Assembly: GCF_042684865.1 (NCBI RefSeq)
Contig: NZ_JBHUML010000003.1
Location: 186,001 to 250,000, forward strand
Origin: Salibacterium lacus
GTDB lineage: Bacteria; Bacillota; Bacilli; Bacillales; Marinococcaceae
Reading direction: 5' to 3'
Length of the DNA: 64,000 nucleotides
The notes below the pieces were generated by a model. The model did not search any database. It saw only the letters and a program-made list of their open reading frames with translations, and was not told the DNA's origin. A program made the translations under genes and the position numbers. Positions 8,305-16,182 of the stretch are shown here, piece after piece (position 1 is the first letter of the stretch; the number at the start of each line of letters is the position of its first letter).

Positions 8305-10217
8305 CACGAACTCTCCTCTCTCTGTCTCAGTGTGGTAGTAAATTCCTCATACGTTGCCGCTTTTTTCAAAGCAGCGGTCAAATCTTCATTTCCGGAGATA
8401 TGAAAAAGTTCTTTAAAAAGCGTTTCCGCCTCACCCGGTGAATGGTAATCAACAGCAATAAAAAATAAGATCGAAACAGCCTGCCCACCCCACTCAACAG
8501 GCTCTTTTAACAGCGCTGCAGCTATGACCGAATGAATAATATCTTCCCTGTGTCCGTGCGGAATGGCTATCTGGGAAGAGATAGCTGTACTTCCAAGGGT
8601 TTCCCGTTCAAGTGCATGCTCTTTCAGGCCACGGCGTGCATATCCCTGTTCAACCAAGGCATCTGCGAGTTGTTCAATCGCATCGTTTCTGGAAACGGCC
8701 TCCATACCGGAGAAAAACAGCGAAGCACTGCTGTATTTAACAAGAGAAGGGATCGTCTCTTCCTTTGTATTCATCCAACGGACCAGTGCTTTTTGATCTT
8801 CTCTGGAAAAAACCGGAGAAACCTGAAATACGCGCTCGTCGTCAATCGCTACAGTAGAAAGAATCAAGTCCGGCTGCAGCCTCTCTTTTTTTCTTTTCCA
8901 CTCATGAACAGCCGACACCTCTGTATTCCGTGTTCCAGGGAATAGATTATTGAATTTTTCTTTTATCAGATAGGCGGTCCCCATACCGCTTTCACAGACG
9001 ATGAGCACTTTCCGGATCGGTTCGTTCATCTGGCGGTGTCTTTCAATAGCCGATTGAAGATGAATCGCAAGAAACCCTACTTCATCTTCCGGAACATCTT
9101 TCATCAGCGGATCCTCTACATTCTGCACCCAGTAATTCACCCAATCAAATGACGATTCATACTCTTCTTTTATTTCCTGAAGAATCGGATTTTCCACACG
9201 CAGACCATACCGAAGACGGTGTAGTGTCGTTTGAAAATGAAGAACCAATGCACTTTTAAAATCATCGTCACGGGCCATATCCTTTGAAAAGTCAGTTGCT
9301 ACCGCTTCTATAAATGTCTCCATCATTGCTGTTGCTTTATTGTCAAAAAGATTCCAGCGGTCCATATCATCTGTTTCTGGTGTACTCATTCTCTCGCGCT
9401 TGCTGCCAAGCAGATGCAGAGCAAAATATTCTGCCTCCTGTGAGGGAATCCGAATCTGCAGAAGGCCGGCAAGGCGGCGGACAAAGTCACAGGCCGTTTG
9501 ATACTCAGGATGCCGGTGCAGTGAATCGTCCGCTTTTCGTTCATCTTCTTCAATAACGTTCCCCAACCTCAGGCGTTGTATAAATATTAACGTATGATAC
9601 AGTAGATTATTACGAGCCCGGTCTGTCAGGGGGAATTGAAGCTGCTGTTCCATTTGTTTAAATTCCTGGAAAACCAGCTGAAAATCATAATCCGAGTGGT
9701 CGCTTTTCTTCTCTTCTATAGAGACGTCTTTCATCATCTGCCTTAGTTGCCACTCCTCCCCCAGGAGACGGAAGCCCTTTTGTTTCCTGCGTTCCAGCTC
9801 CAGACCATAACGCTTAAGCCATGTTTCCAATTCACCCAATAGCTGAACTGCTTTGGAGCGGCTTACAAAATAACGATCCATCACATCCTGCATATGAATG
9901 TAAGACGCCTTGGAAGCGAATTCGAAAAGAAGGTCTCTTAACGTTTTATCAAGCGTATCCGGATGCGGACGCAATGCCATTTTTATAATCTGAGCTGTTT
10001 TGATGGATGTCTGCAGTTGAATCCCTTCACTTGGTTTTCTGGTGATTTCTGCATCAAGTTCCAAATCATCGATAAACTCCGCGATCCGGTCCACATCATT
10101 ACGGACCGTGCGGGATGTAACCTGAAAATCCCTTCCGAGCATCTGGGACGCATGAAACCCTTCATGATGAAGCAGATAAAGCAATAACCGGACCTGCCGT
10201 GCATTCAGCTGTTCCAC
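8304..10217 (-). CDS. PRD/EIIB/EIIA-containing PTS operon activator
   Basis: A 637-residue regulator of the MtlR/ManR type. N-terminal helix-turn-helix domains (about 1-150), two PRDs (about 180-395, histidines in ALHLLGS, VLHFQTTLHR and AIHLQSA), a EIIB-like domain with VCESGMGTAYL (about 410) and a C-terminal EIIA-like domain with IAIPHGHREDI (about 545). It is the first gene of its operon, upstream of EIIBC and EIIA, which suggests autoregulated induction by the transported sugar. Start is GTG with GGAGG at seven-base spacing. Confidence 0.9.
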   Translation of the reverse strand: MEQLNARQVRLLLYLLHHEGFHASQMLGRDFQVTSRTVRNDVDRIAEFIDDLELDAEITRKPSEGIQLQTSIKTAQIIKMALRPHPDTLDKTLRDLLFEFASKASYIHMQDVMDRYFVSRSKAVQLLGELETWLKRYGLELERRKQKGFRLLGEEWQLRQMMKDVSIEEKKSDHSDYDFQLVFQEFKQMEQQLQFPLTDRARNNLLYHTLIFIQRLRLGNVIEEDERKADDSLHRHPEYQTACDFVRRLAGLLQIRIPSQEAEYFALHLLGSKRERMSTPETDDMDRWNLFDNKATAMMETFIEAVATDFSKDMARDDDFKSALVLHFQTTLHRLRYGLRVENPILQEIKEEYESSFDWVNYWVQNVEDPLMKDVPEDEVGFLAIHLQSAIERHRQMNEPIRKVLIVCESGMGTAYLIKEKFNNLFPGTRNTEVSAVHEWKRKKERLQPDLILSTVAIDDERVFQVSPVFSREDQKALVRWMNTKEETIPSLVKYSSASLFFSGMEAVSRNDAIEQLADALVEQGYARRGLKEHALERETLGSTAISSQIAIPHGHREDIIHSVIAAALLKEPVEWGGQAVSILFFIAVDYHSPGEAETLFKELFHISGNEDLTAALKKAATYEEFTTTLRQREESS

Positions 10218-10277
10218 CTTTTCACCTCCCTCCTTTTTTGAAATCCCTTACACTTTTATTGTATAGCAAATACCGGC

Positions 10278-10291
10278 ACAGAACGTTTTCA
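10278..10291 (-). promoter_or_regulatory. cre-like site upstream of the second PTS operon
   Basis: Minus-strand TGAAAACGTTCTGT matches the CcpA consensus TGNAANCGNTNNCA at 12 of 14 positions (both final bases differ). It lies about 60 bp upstream of the regulator GTG, next to a TATACAAT box, so catabolite repression is plausible but not established. Confidence 0.35.
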
Positions 10292-10347
10292 TCTTGTTCC
10301 ACAATTTGCGGAAAACGCTTGAAAGCGCCGATGTGTGTGGTGGTTCA

Positions 10348-10851
10348 TCAAAGAAACAGAACCATATGTTCTTCATCCCAGTAGCTTCCCTGCCATTTAA
10401 GAGCCCTGGATTCGGTACCAAACGCCTGAAATCCAACCGACTCGTAAAAAGATTTCGCCTGCTTATTCGAAGAAACAACCGCCAGTTGAAGCTGTTCCAC
10501 GTCCCAAAGGCGTGCCTGCTCCAGGAGAGCGTTCATCAGTTTGGAACCCGCTCCTCTCCCGCGAAAAGACGTGGTAATGTACATCCCCTCCAGATCTGCT
10601 TTATGCTCCATTTTCTGCAGTGTGTTTTTTAAAAGCATAGCTGTGCCGACCAAAGTGTCGTCTTCAAACACGCCAATCGTCACCGCGTGTCTCCACAACA
10701 AGCGTTCCTGCACGATGCCCATAAAATCGCCATCTGCTGCTTCTTCTTCGTGTGTCACCGCAAAAGCCTCCGGGGAAGCAAGCAGTGCTTCTTCCCGAAG
10801 CGCAGCGCAGGCACCTGCATCTTCTACGGTCATTCTTCTTGTTTGCAGCAT
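10348..10851 (-). CDS. GNAT-family N-acetyltransferase
   Basis: A 167-residue acetyl-CoA-dependent acyltransferase. The acetyl-CoA loop is visible as TSFRGRGAGSKLMNALLE (about residue 95), followed by the C-terminal VSSNKQAKSFYESVGFQAFG typical of the family. Substrate unknown. Start at the second of two in-frame ATGs, eight bases from GGGAG. Probably a single-gene unit; no strong terminator seen at its 3' end. Confidence 0.88.
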   Translation of the reverse strand: MLQTRRMTVEDAGACAALREEALLASPEAFAVTHEEEAADGDFMGIVQERLLWRHAVTIGVFEDDTLVGTAMLLKNTLQKMEHKADLEGMYITTSFRGRGAGSKLMNALLEQARLWDVEQLQLAVVSSNKQAKSFYESVGFQAFGTESRALKWQGSYWDEEHMVLFL

Positions 10852-10975
10852 GTTCATCGCTCCCTTCCATTATTGTTCTCTATCCTTTTTCCTAAAAACA
10901 GGAGGACAACTATGTTCATTACCGCGTAAGTGCTATGATAGAGGTTGGAATAATATCAAAGGCAGGCGGTTACAT

Positions 10976-12259
10976 ATGAAACGTTCTTTTTTGATTCCTG
11001 CATTTGCCTTACTGACCGGCGTCCTGCTGACTGTTTCCCTTCTTTTATCCTTTGCTTTTGATAACGATAGGTTTTATTCCGGCATGGGAGAGGAAGCAGC
11101 CATCGCGCCACAGGATGAAGGCATTGCTTTCACTTATTATGTCCAAGGTACCACCAAATTGTACCGAACTTCCATCGATGGCAAAGAAGCAGAACGCGTC
11201 ACCAGTAAAGATGGCATCAAAGAAACGGCTCCGGCTTTCTCACCGGATGGTTCTGAACTGCTGTTTCTTGGCGCATCAACATCAGACATCCAATCGTTAT
11301 ATACGGTGAAAAACGGGGACACCGAGCGCGTGCAGCCATCAGGAGAAAAGATGCACTTCGAAGACGCCGTGTATTCTCCAGACGGGCAGTCGATATATGC
11401 CATTGGGATGCCGGCAGACGAATGGATGGCCACGAGTGCTGAATCGACCGCCGGGTTCGATATTTTTGAAATAGAAAGACAGTCCGGCGACGTATCCCAG
11501 GTAACAGAACAGGACTACTATTTAATGAACAACTTGTCCGTTGCTCCTTCCGGTGATTATCTCATGTTCACAGTAAGCAGTGGAAGCGAAGAAAGCGTCG
11601 AAACCACGGTACTCACGGAAGGGACAGAAATTCCCGCCCCTTACCGGCAGCTGCCAAGCGGAATGTACGGAGCTTCGCTTTCACCGGACGGAGAACGTAT
11701 TGCTTACACCGCCGTAACAAATACAAGCAGCAACGGGAACTTTCAATATGACCTTTTTCTTCTGGATCAAAACGATGGGCAGACACAGCGAATGACGTCG
11801 TCTGCGGCGAACGTGGAGTCGATGGTATTCTATCACGAAGCGGACAGAATATTGTACATGGAGGATAGGAACTGGCCAAATGGAGCCGCAGACTATCACC
11901 TCCGCTCCATGGATACATCAAGCGGCAATGCCACGACCCTTGAGCCGGAAGTAACAGGAATACAAAAGCATGTTCTTCTGGGGGCGGCTGCCGGCTTTTT
12001 CATGAATAATACGGTCACTGCCGCATTGTATCTGATGTTTGGAGTTTCGATCGTCTTTTTGCTGCGCCGCAGAAGAAAAGCCGTCTACATCCCTGTTGTA
12101 ATCAGCGCAGCAGGAAGTGCTGCGGGATATATACTGAACTTCCAGGACCCATGGACATTTCAGCTCATCAACTTGGCAGTAGGACCGGCTGCCACGGCTC
12201 TGATCATCTTTGCCGTCGTGTTCTGGATCACCGGAATTTTATCACGTAAGATACCTTAA
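10976..12259 (+). CDS. membrane-anchored TolB/PD40-type beta-propeller protein
   Basis: A 427-residue protein of unknown function. Residues about 5-28 are an N-terminal hydrophobic anchor. Residues about 50-320 contain repeated propeller blades with the signature SPDG (AFSPDGSELLFLG, VYSPDGQSIYAIG, LSPDGERIAYTA), as in TolB/WD40-like repeats. Three hydrophobic segments near the C-terminus (about 335-425) are unusual and would place the propeller outside the membrane with both ends anchored. Start chosen at the ATG before the anchor; AGGCGG is a weak ribosome binding site. Divergent from the acetyltransferase. Confidence 0.75.
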   Translation: MKRSFLIPAFALLTGVLLTVSLLLSFAFDNDRFYSGMGEEAAIAPQDEGIAFTYYVQGTTKLYRTSIDGKEAERVTSKDGIKETAPAFSPDGSELLFLGASTSDIQSLYTVKNGDTERVQPSGEKMHFEDAVYSPDGQSIYAIGMPADEWMATSAESTAGFDIFEIERQSGDVSQVTEQDYYLMNNLSVAPSGDYLMFTVSSGSEESVETTVLTEGTEIPAPYRQLPSGMYGASLSPDGERIAYTAVTNTSSNGNFQYDLFLLDQNDGQTQRMTSSAANVESMVFYHEADRILYMEDRNWPNGAADYHLRSMDTSSGNATTLEPEVTGIQKHVLLGAAAGFFMNNTVTAALYLMFGVSIVFLLRRRRKAVYIPVVISAAGSAAGYILNFQDPWTFQLINLAVGPAATALIIFAVVFWITGILSRKIP

Positions 12260-12291
12260 TCGAGAAAAACAAGGACAAAACAGCTTATTCG

Positions 12292-12332
12292 AAAAGACGG
12301 AGTGTGGGGGCAGAACCCTGCTCCGTCTTTTC
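12292..12332 (+). terminator. terminator after the beta-propeller gene
   Basis: Arms AAAAGACGGAG and CTCCGTCTTTTC around a 17-base loop, about 30 bp after the stop codon. The repeat array at 12366 starts shortly after it. Confidence 0.85.
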
Positions 12333-12365
12333 TTATGAAATGACTTGTCGCTACCCGTTGTCTCT

Positions 12366-12491
12366 TTTGGTGTGTTGGCAGGTATTTATGCATGGTTGAC
12401 GGGTAAATCACTGTGTTCGGCAGGTAAAAGACCAACATTGGCAGGTAAATGGCGGTATTGCGCGGGTAAGCAGGAACGTTTGGCGTCTATG
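12366..12491 (-). repeat. 21-bp phased degenerate repeat array A1 (6 units)
   Basis: Six units of exactly 21 bp. Read on the minus strand each begins with a version of TTTACCTGCCAA followed by 9 variable bases; the plus-strand GGTA core falls at 12381, 12402, 12423, 12444 and 12465, with the sixth unit degenerate. Only the first 12 bases are conserved, so it is not a simple satellite. It fills the gap between convergent genes, directly behind a terminator. Related arrays lie at 24714 and 39769. Confidence 0.8.
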
Positions 12492-12532
12492 TATTCCCGC
12501 CCCTTCGAGCAGCCGGGGATGGGCTGATGACC

Positions 12533-12621
12533 GAACATGCCATAAACTGCATGTTCTTATCAACAAAAATATCCGAACCATGACACATGCCCCGTACCGC
12601 ATTCTGTATCATCGTTCGGAT
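12533..12621. other. two inverted repeats in the convergent gap
   Basis: GAACATGC (12533-12540) pairs with GCATGTTC (12549-12556). ATCCGAAC (12571-12578) pairs with GTTCGGAT (12614-12621); on the minus strand the latter pair ends in ATTTTTG and could terminate the FadR-type gene, though the loop is long. Nothing else is recognisable between the array and 12656. Confidence 0.5.
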
Positions 12622-12656
12622 CGTGATCTAACCTCTATCCGGCTAGTCCGGCCCCT

Positions 12657-13382
12657 TTATCCTTCCTGCCCTTTGGTCTGCTGGAGCTGCAGCGCAGCTT
12701 CCACCTGCGTAAGATGGTCCAGCATCGCCGTTCTGGCAGCGGCGGCGTCGCCGTTTTCCATGGCTTTTAAAATTCTCTCGTGTTCCTCATAAAGCCGCTG
12801 CAGACTTTTCTTTTCCGAGAACAGCCAGATGCGGCGGCTTTCAAACATTGTCCTGCGGAGGGTGTCTGAGAGCTGGTGCATCATGTCTATCATCAATTGG
12901 TTATTGGACGCTTCGGCCACCGCCATATGAAAGGCAACGTCCGCCGCTTCACCGACATTGTCTTCCACAGAGGCGCCGCCCATTTCAACAAGCGCCTGTC
13001 TCACCTGTTCCAGCTGTGCTGTTGAATGTTTCTCCGCGGCCAGTTCCGCCGCGCCCACTTCCATGATTTTTCGAACTTCAAACAATTCCAGCATTTCTTT
13101 ATTGGAGATGATCCGCTCCGGCTTCATTGGATCCAGGACACCCGAGAAATCGTAATTATTCACAAACGTGCCTTCGCCCTGCTTAATCGTCACAATGCCG
13201 ACCGCTCTCAACGCACTCAACGCTTCCCGGACCGCAGAGCGGCTGACCTGAAACTGTTCAGAAAGGGTGACGACAGAATCGAGTTTATCCCCGGGCTGGA
13301 GGTCGCCGTTTTTGATCATATCTTCAATTTGTTCACGGACGATTTCCGCGATTTTTTTGGTTTCAATCTGTTTATACGTCAT
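12657..13382 (-). CDS. GntR/FadR-family transcriptional regulator
   Basis: A 241-residue repressor-type regulator. Residues about 5-75 form the GntR winged helix (GDKLDSVVTLSEQFQVSRSA then VREALSALRAVGIV), and residues about 95-225 are an all-helical FCD ligand domain with metal-binding candidates (FEVRKIMEVGAAELAA, FHMAVAEASNN). Family members sense small organic acids such as lactate, glycolate or gluconate. It is 8-10 kb from glcDF, so a role there is only a guess. Start at the ATG preceded by GAAGGAG at ten bases. Confidence 0.85.
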   Translation of the reverse strand: MTYKQIETKKIAEIVREQIEDMIKNGDLQPGDKLDSVVTLSEQFQVSRSAVREALSALRAVGIVTIKQGEGTFVNNYDFSGVLDPMKPERIISNKEMLELFEVRKIMEVGAAELAAEKHSTAQLEQVRQALVEMGGASVEDNVGEAADVAFHMAVAEASNNQLMIDMMHQLSDTLRRTMFESRRIWLFSEKKSLQRLYEEHERILKAMENGDAAAARTAMLDHLTQVEAALQLQQTKGQEG

Positions 13383-13514
13383 CCAGCGTGGACTCCTTCG
13401 TGTAAAGCTGGGCTCATTATAACATAGAACCGCAGCGCGGGACGTTTTGTTTTTTTCCGCCCATCCGCGTATCCCCAATCCTTTGATGGGGAATCAGCAT
13501 ACCCTGCATGAATA

Positions 13515-13547
13515 TAAAAAAGGAGCTTTCCTTTATGGAAAACTCCC
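13515..13547 (-). terminator. terminator behind the small peptide gene
   Basis: Minus-strand arms GGGAGTTTTCC and GGAAAGCTCC followed by TTTTTTATATTC, starting 9 bases after the stop of the 32-codon reading frame. Confidence 0.75.
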
Positions 13548-13555
13548 GTATCTAT

Positions 13556-13654
13556 TTACTGTACGTTGGTATTTGGAAAGCGTCTTTCAGCTTCTTTCTG
13601 AAGTTCGCCTGCATCTACGATAACGCTGGCTACAGCTTTAAGGAATTTCTTCAT
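13556..13654 (-). CDS. possible 32-residue peptide
   Basis: A short reading frame, MKKFLKAVASVIVDAG... ending FPNTNVQ. The first half could form an amphipathic helix with basic N-terminus; the second half is charged. Support comes from context rather than homology: a promoter candidate (TTGAGC, 17 bp, GATAAT) lies 36 bp upstream and an intrinsic terminator follows at once, so a dedicated short transcript is likely. The ribosome binding site (GCGGGGAT) is weak, so a small RNA with no peptide is the alternative. No function is recognised. Confidence 0.45.
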   Translation of the reverse strand: MKKFLKAVASVIVDAGELQKEAERRFPNTNVQ

Positions 13655-13689
13655 TGTTCATCCCCGCTTTCTTCGTTTATGCTTTTTTC

Positions 13690-13718
13690 ATTATCCATCA
13701 CACCAGCTGAAAGCTCAA
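13690..13718 (-). promoter_or_regulatory. promoter candidate of the small peptide transcript
   Basis: Minus strand TTGAGC (13718-13713), 17-bp spacer, GATAAT (13695-13690). Between 13719 and 13924 I see nothing further beyond AT-rich sequence and a poor cre-like match near 13755. Confidence 0.45.
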
Positions 13719-13924
13719 AAGCGGGTGTTTAGCATGAAAACGAAAACATCAAAAATGAAAGCGTTCGTCATCCCTATTTTCCTCTTATATTCTTAAGATT
13801 TCTTTGAGTTTCTATGATATGTGATTTTAAAGTTTTTTCAGAGGAGGTGCTCTTTTGCATAGCTGCGTTCATGGACATTCTCCACAGGAAAGTGTCTGCA
13901 ACATCATCCACGTTCCATGTTAGA

Positions 13925-13958
13925 CAAAAAAGAGCTGCATCTTTTTTGATACAGCCCT
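13925..13958 (-). terminator. terminator of the OYE gene
   Basis: Minus-strand arms GGGCTGTATC and GATGCAGCTC with an A-rich loop, followed by TTTTTT, 9 bases after the stop codon. Confidence 0.75.
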
Positions 13959-13966
13959 TCTATTTG

Positions 13967-15088
13967 TTATATATCTTCTGCCAGCTCTTTTTCAAATTCT
14001 TCGTCTTTGATATAGGCTTTGGGTTTCATGATTGCTTCTTTATCAAACTCATCCAATGGCAATCCCCGTTTGACCCGGATCGGTGTATCCGGGTTGGCCA
14101 GTGCCTGGCGGGCGATACTGATAAAATCAGCGATGTTATTTTCAATCAGCGATGACGCTGTCTCCGGATCAGACAGGCTGCCGCATGCGATAACAGGCAC
14201 GCCGCTGAATTTCTGTGCTGCTTCGGTCATCGTCATCGTATTTTTTCCGAATCCCGGCGCCGTTGCATCCATATCTGAAATATGAATGTAGTCGACTTCG
14301 GAGGCACCGAGTGCGGTAAAGATGATTCGTGCATCTTCTTCACCGCCGGGCCAGCGGAAATGCGGGTTGGTTGCTTTCAGCTGGGAGATGCGGATGCCAA
14401 GCATCATATTCGAACCGACTTCCGCCCGCACATCATGAATCGTTTCAACGAGCATGCGGAGCCGGTTTTCGACGGAACCACCGTATTCATCGTCACGGAC
14501 ATTGATGGTTTCCGACAAAAACTGATCCAGAAGGTAGCCATTGGCGCCGTGCAGTTCGATGCCGTCAAATCCTGCTTCCCGGGCCAGACGTGCCGACTGG
14601 ACAAAACCACGTTTCACCTCGTCTATGCCCTCTTTGGAAAGGGGTTCCGCCGTCTGGAACTCCCCTTCCCCGCCGTACACCGGCACTTTTCCGCCGGGCG
14701 GCTGGAAGGCCGAGGGAGCGACCGATGTGTCTTTATAGTAATTGCCCTGTGACTGGGCCCCGGCGTGCATCAATTGGGCAATAACTTTTGCGCCGCGATG
14801 CTGCATGTCAGAGACAATCGGCTTCCAGGCTTCCTTATGCTTTTCGGTGGCGAGACCGCCTTGGTACTCATAACCCTGGCTGTAAGCCGTATCAGGATAG
14901 ACGCCTTCTGTGATAACCGCTGCGAACCCGCCTACGGCGAACTGTTCATAATACTGCCGCACCCTCTCATTGGGCGTGCCGTCTTCATCCGAACTAACCC
15001 TCGTCATCGGCGCTGTGATATAACGGTTTTTCAGAATGTGATTACTGATATGCTCCTGCTCAAAAAGCGTGTTCTCATAGTCTGCCAC
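13967..15088 (-). CDS. Old Yellow Enzyme family NADH:flavin oxidoreductase
   Basis: FMN-dependent TIM-barrel ene-reductase, about 373 residues. Seen are the N-terminal LKNRYITAPMTR strand, the substrate-binding IELHGANGYLLDQFLS (His/Asn pair) and RDDEYGGSVENRLR, and the C-terminal phosphate-binding ISIARQALANP. Physiological substrate unknown; alpha,beta-unsaturated carbonyls are usual. Start: the GTG at 15088 has AGGTGA five bases upstream; a GTG at 15118 is also in frame but has no ribosome binding site. It follows the quinone reductase gene closely and is probably co-transcribed for electrophile detoxification. Confidence 0.9.
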   Translation of the reverse strand: MADYENTLFEQEHISNHILKNRYITAPMTRVSSDEDGTPNERVRQYYEQFAVGGFAAVITEGVYPDTAYSQGYEYQGGLATEKHKEAWKPIVSDMQHRGAKVIAQLMHAGAQSQGNYYKDTSVAPSAFQPPGGKVPVYGGEGEFQTAEPLSKEGIDEVKRGFVQSARLAREAGFDGIELHGANGYLLDQFLSETINVRDDEYGGSVENRLRMLVETIHDVRAEVGSNMMLGIRISQLKATNPHFRWPGGEEDARIIFTALGASEVDYIHISDMDATAPGFGKNTMTMTEAAQKFSGVPVIACGSLSDPETASSLIENNIADFISIARQALANPDTPIRVKRGLPLDEFDKEAIMKPKAYIKDEEFEKELAEDI

Positions 15089-15124
15089 ATCGATCACCTG
15101 TCTTTCTGTTGGGTACACACCAGC

Positions 15125-16114
15125 TCAGGCGTGCGTTACGTGAGCTGTGATATTTCCGCGGATCCGCTCGTCTCTCATGCGCCGCAGCGCATCCGGTACA
15201 TCTTCAAGATTGATTTCCTCTTCCAGCATCGGTTGAAGGGCCGAAGAAGCTGCGAGCTCTCCTACCTCTTCTGCCATTCGGCCGAGGTCGGCAATCTGCT
15301 CGTAATCCTCCGAGCGGTACACAAACCCAATCGCAATTTCATGGATGCTCGGAGCGAGTGTCTTCGGGGTATAGCGCTCCATATCCGGAAGGTCGGCGAC
15401 ACATATAAGATCAGCATTGAAAGCGAGGTAATCAAATGCTTCCTCTGCCGTTTTCCGGCCGACCATATCCATCACAATATCGACTCCGCGGCCATTGGTG
15501 TACTCGTGTACTTTTTCCACAATATTTTCGGTATGATAATCAATCGTTTCATGCGCACCCAAATTCTTCACGTACTCGTTGTTCTCCGGCGAACACGTGG
15601 TTATAATACGCATCCCGGCACGTGCAGCAAGCTGGATGGCAAATCCTCCTACCGCTCCGGACCCGGCCTGAATCAGAATGGTTCCGCCTTGGTTCATCCG
15701 CACTTTCCGGTGAAGGGCCTGATAGGCGGTGAGCGCAGGAGTCGGCAGAGTGGCCGCTTCGGCGAAACTCCATCCGGAGGGAAGAGGAGCCAGGACGCTT
15801 CGGGAAGCCGTTACATATTCAGCGAACCCTCCCTGGTGGGCAAGGCTGGCGTGAAAATGAACCTTATCCCCGGGCTGCCAATCCGTGACACTGCTTCCTG
15901 TCTTATCTACTTCCCCGGCCACATCCAGTCCGGAAATATGCGGGTACTTCCATTCCGGGAGGCCTCCGCCTTCCACTAATTTATAATCAACCGGGTTCAG
16001 ACCGACGGCGTGAACCTTGACCCGAACTTCCTGCGGACCGGGTTCCGGGGTTTCCATATCCATAAGTTCCATATTATCAACCGAGCCAGGCTCATTAATA
16101 GCTAGTGCTTTCAT
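15125..16114 (-). CDS. zinc-independent MDR/quinone oxidoreductase family protein
   Basis: A 329-residue NADPH-dependent reductase of the medium-chain dehydrogenase superfamily. An N-terminal GroES-like domain (VHAVGLNPVDYKL, SGLDVAGEV) precedes a Rossmann domain with IQAGSGAVGGFAIQLA (about residue 150). The zinc-ligand cysteines of alcohol dehydrogenases are absent, which fits quinone/crotonyl-type reductases. First gene of a two-gene unit with the OYE gene; both could remove quinones or reactive enones. Confidence 0.88.
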   Translation of the reverse strand: MKALAINEPGSVDNMELMDMETPEPGPQEVRVKVHAVGLNPVDYKLVEGGGLPEWKYPHISGLDVAGEVDKTGSSVTDWQPGDKVHFHASLAHQGGFAEYVTASRSVLAPLPSGWSFAEAATLPTPALTAYQALHRKVRMNQGGTILIQAGSGAVGGFAIQLAARAGMRIITTCSPENNEYVKNLGAHETIDYHTENIVEKVHEYTNGRGVDIVMDMVGRKTAEEAFDYLAFNADLICVADLPDMERYTPKTLAPSIHEIAIGFVYRSEDYEQIADLGRMAEEVGELAASSALQPMLEEEINLEDVPDALRRMRDERIRGNITAHVTHA

Positions 16115-16182
16115 ATTTATACCCTCCCTTAGTTGTCATTGTGCTATACCTCACAGGAGAGTATTTCAAACAAACCGCGTTG

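Noticed and set aside
12256..12438. Reading array A1 as a protein with tyrosine-led heptapeptides (YLPxxxx)
   Set aside because: No ribosome binding site or start fits, the unit core keeps TAC but never TAT, and array A2 has a 19-bp step that breaks the frame. The repetition is better explained at DNA level.
13755..13768. cre site in the gap upstream of the small peptide
   Set aside because: Only 12 of 14 positions match and it is not next to a promoter of a carbon-metabolism gene.
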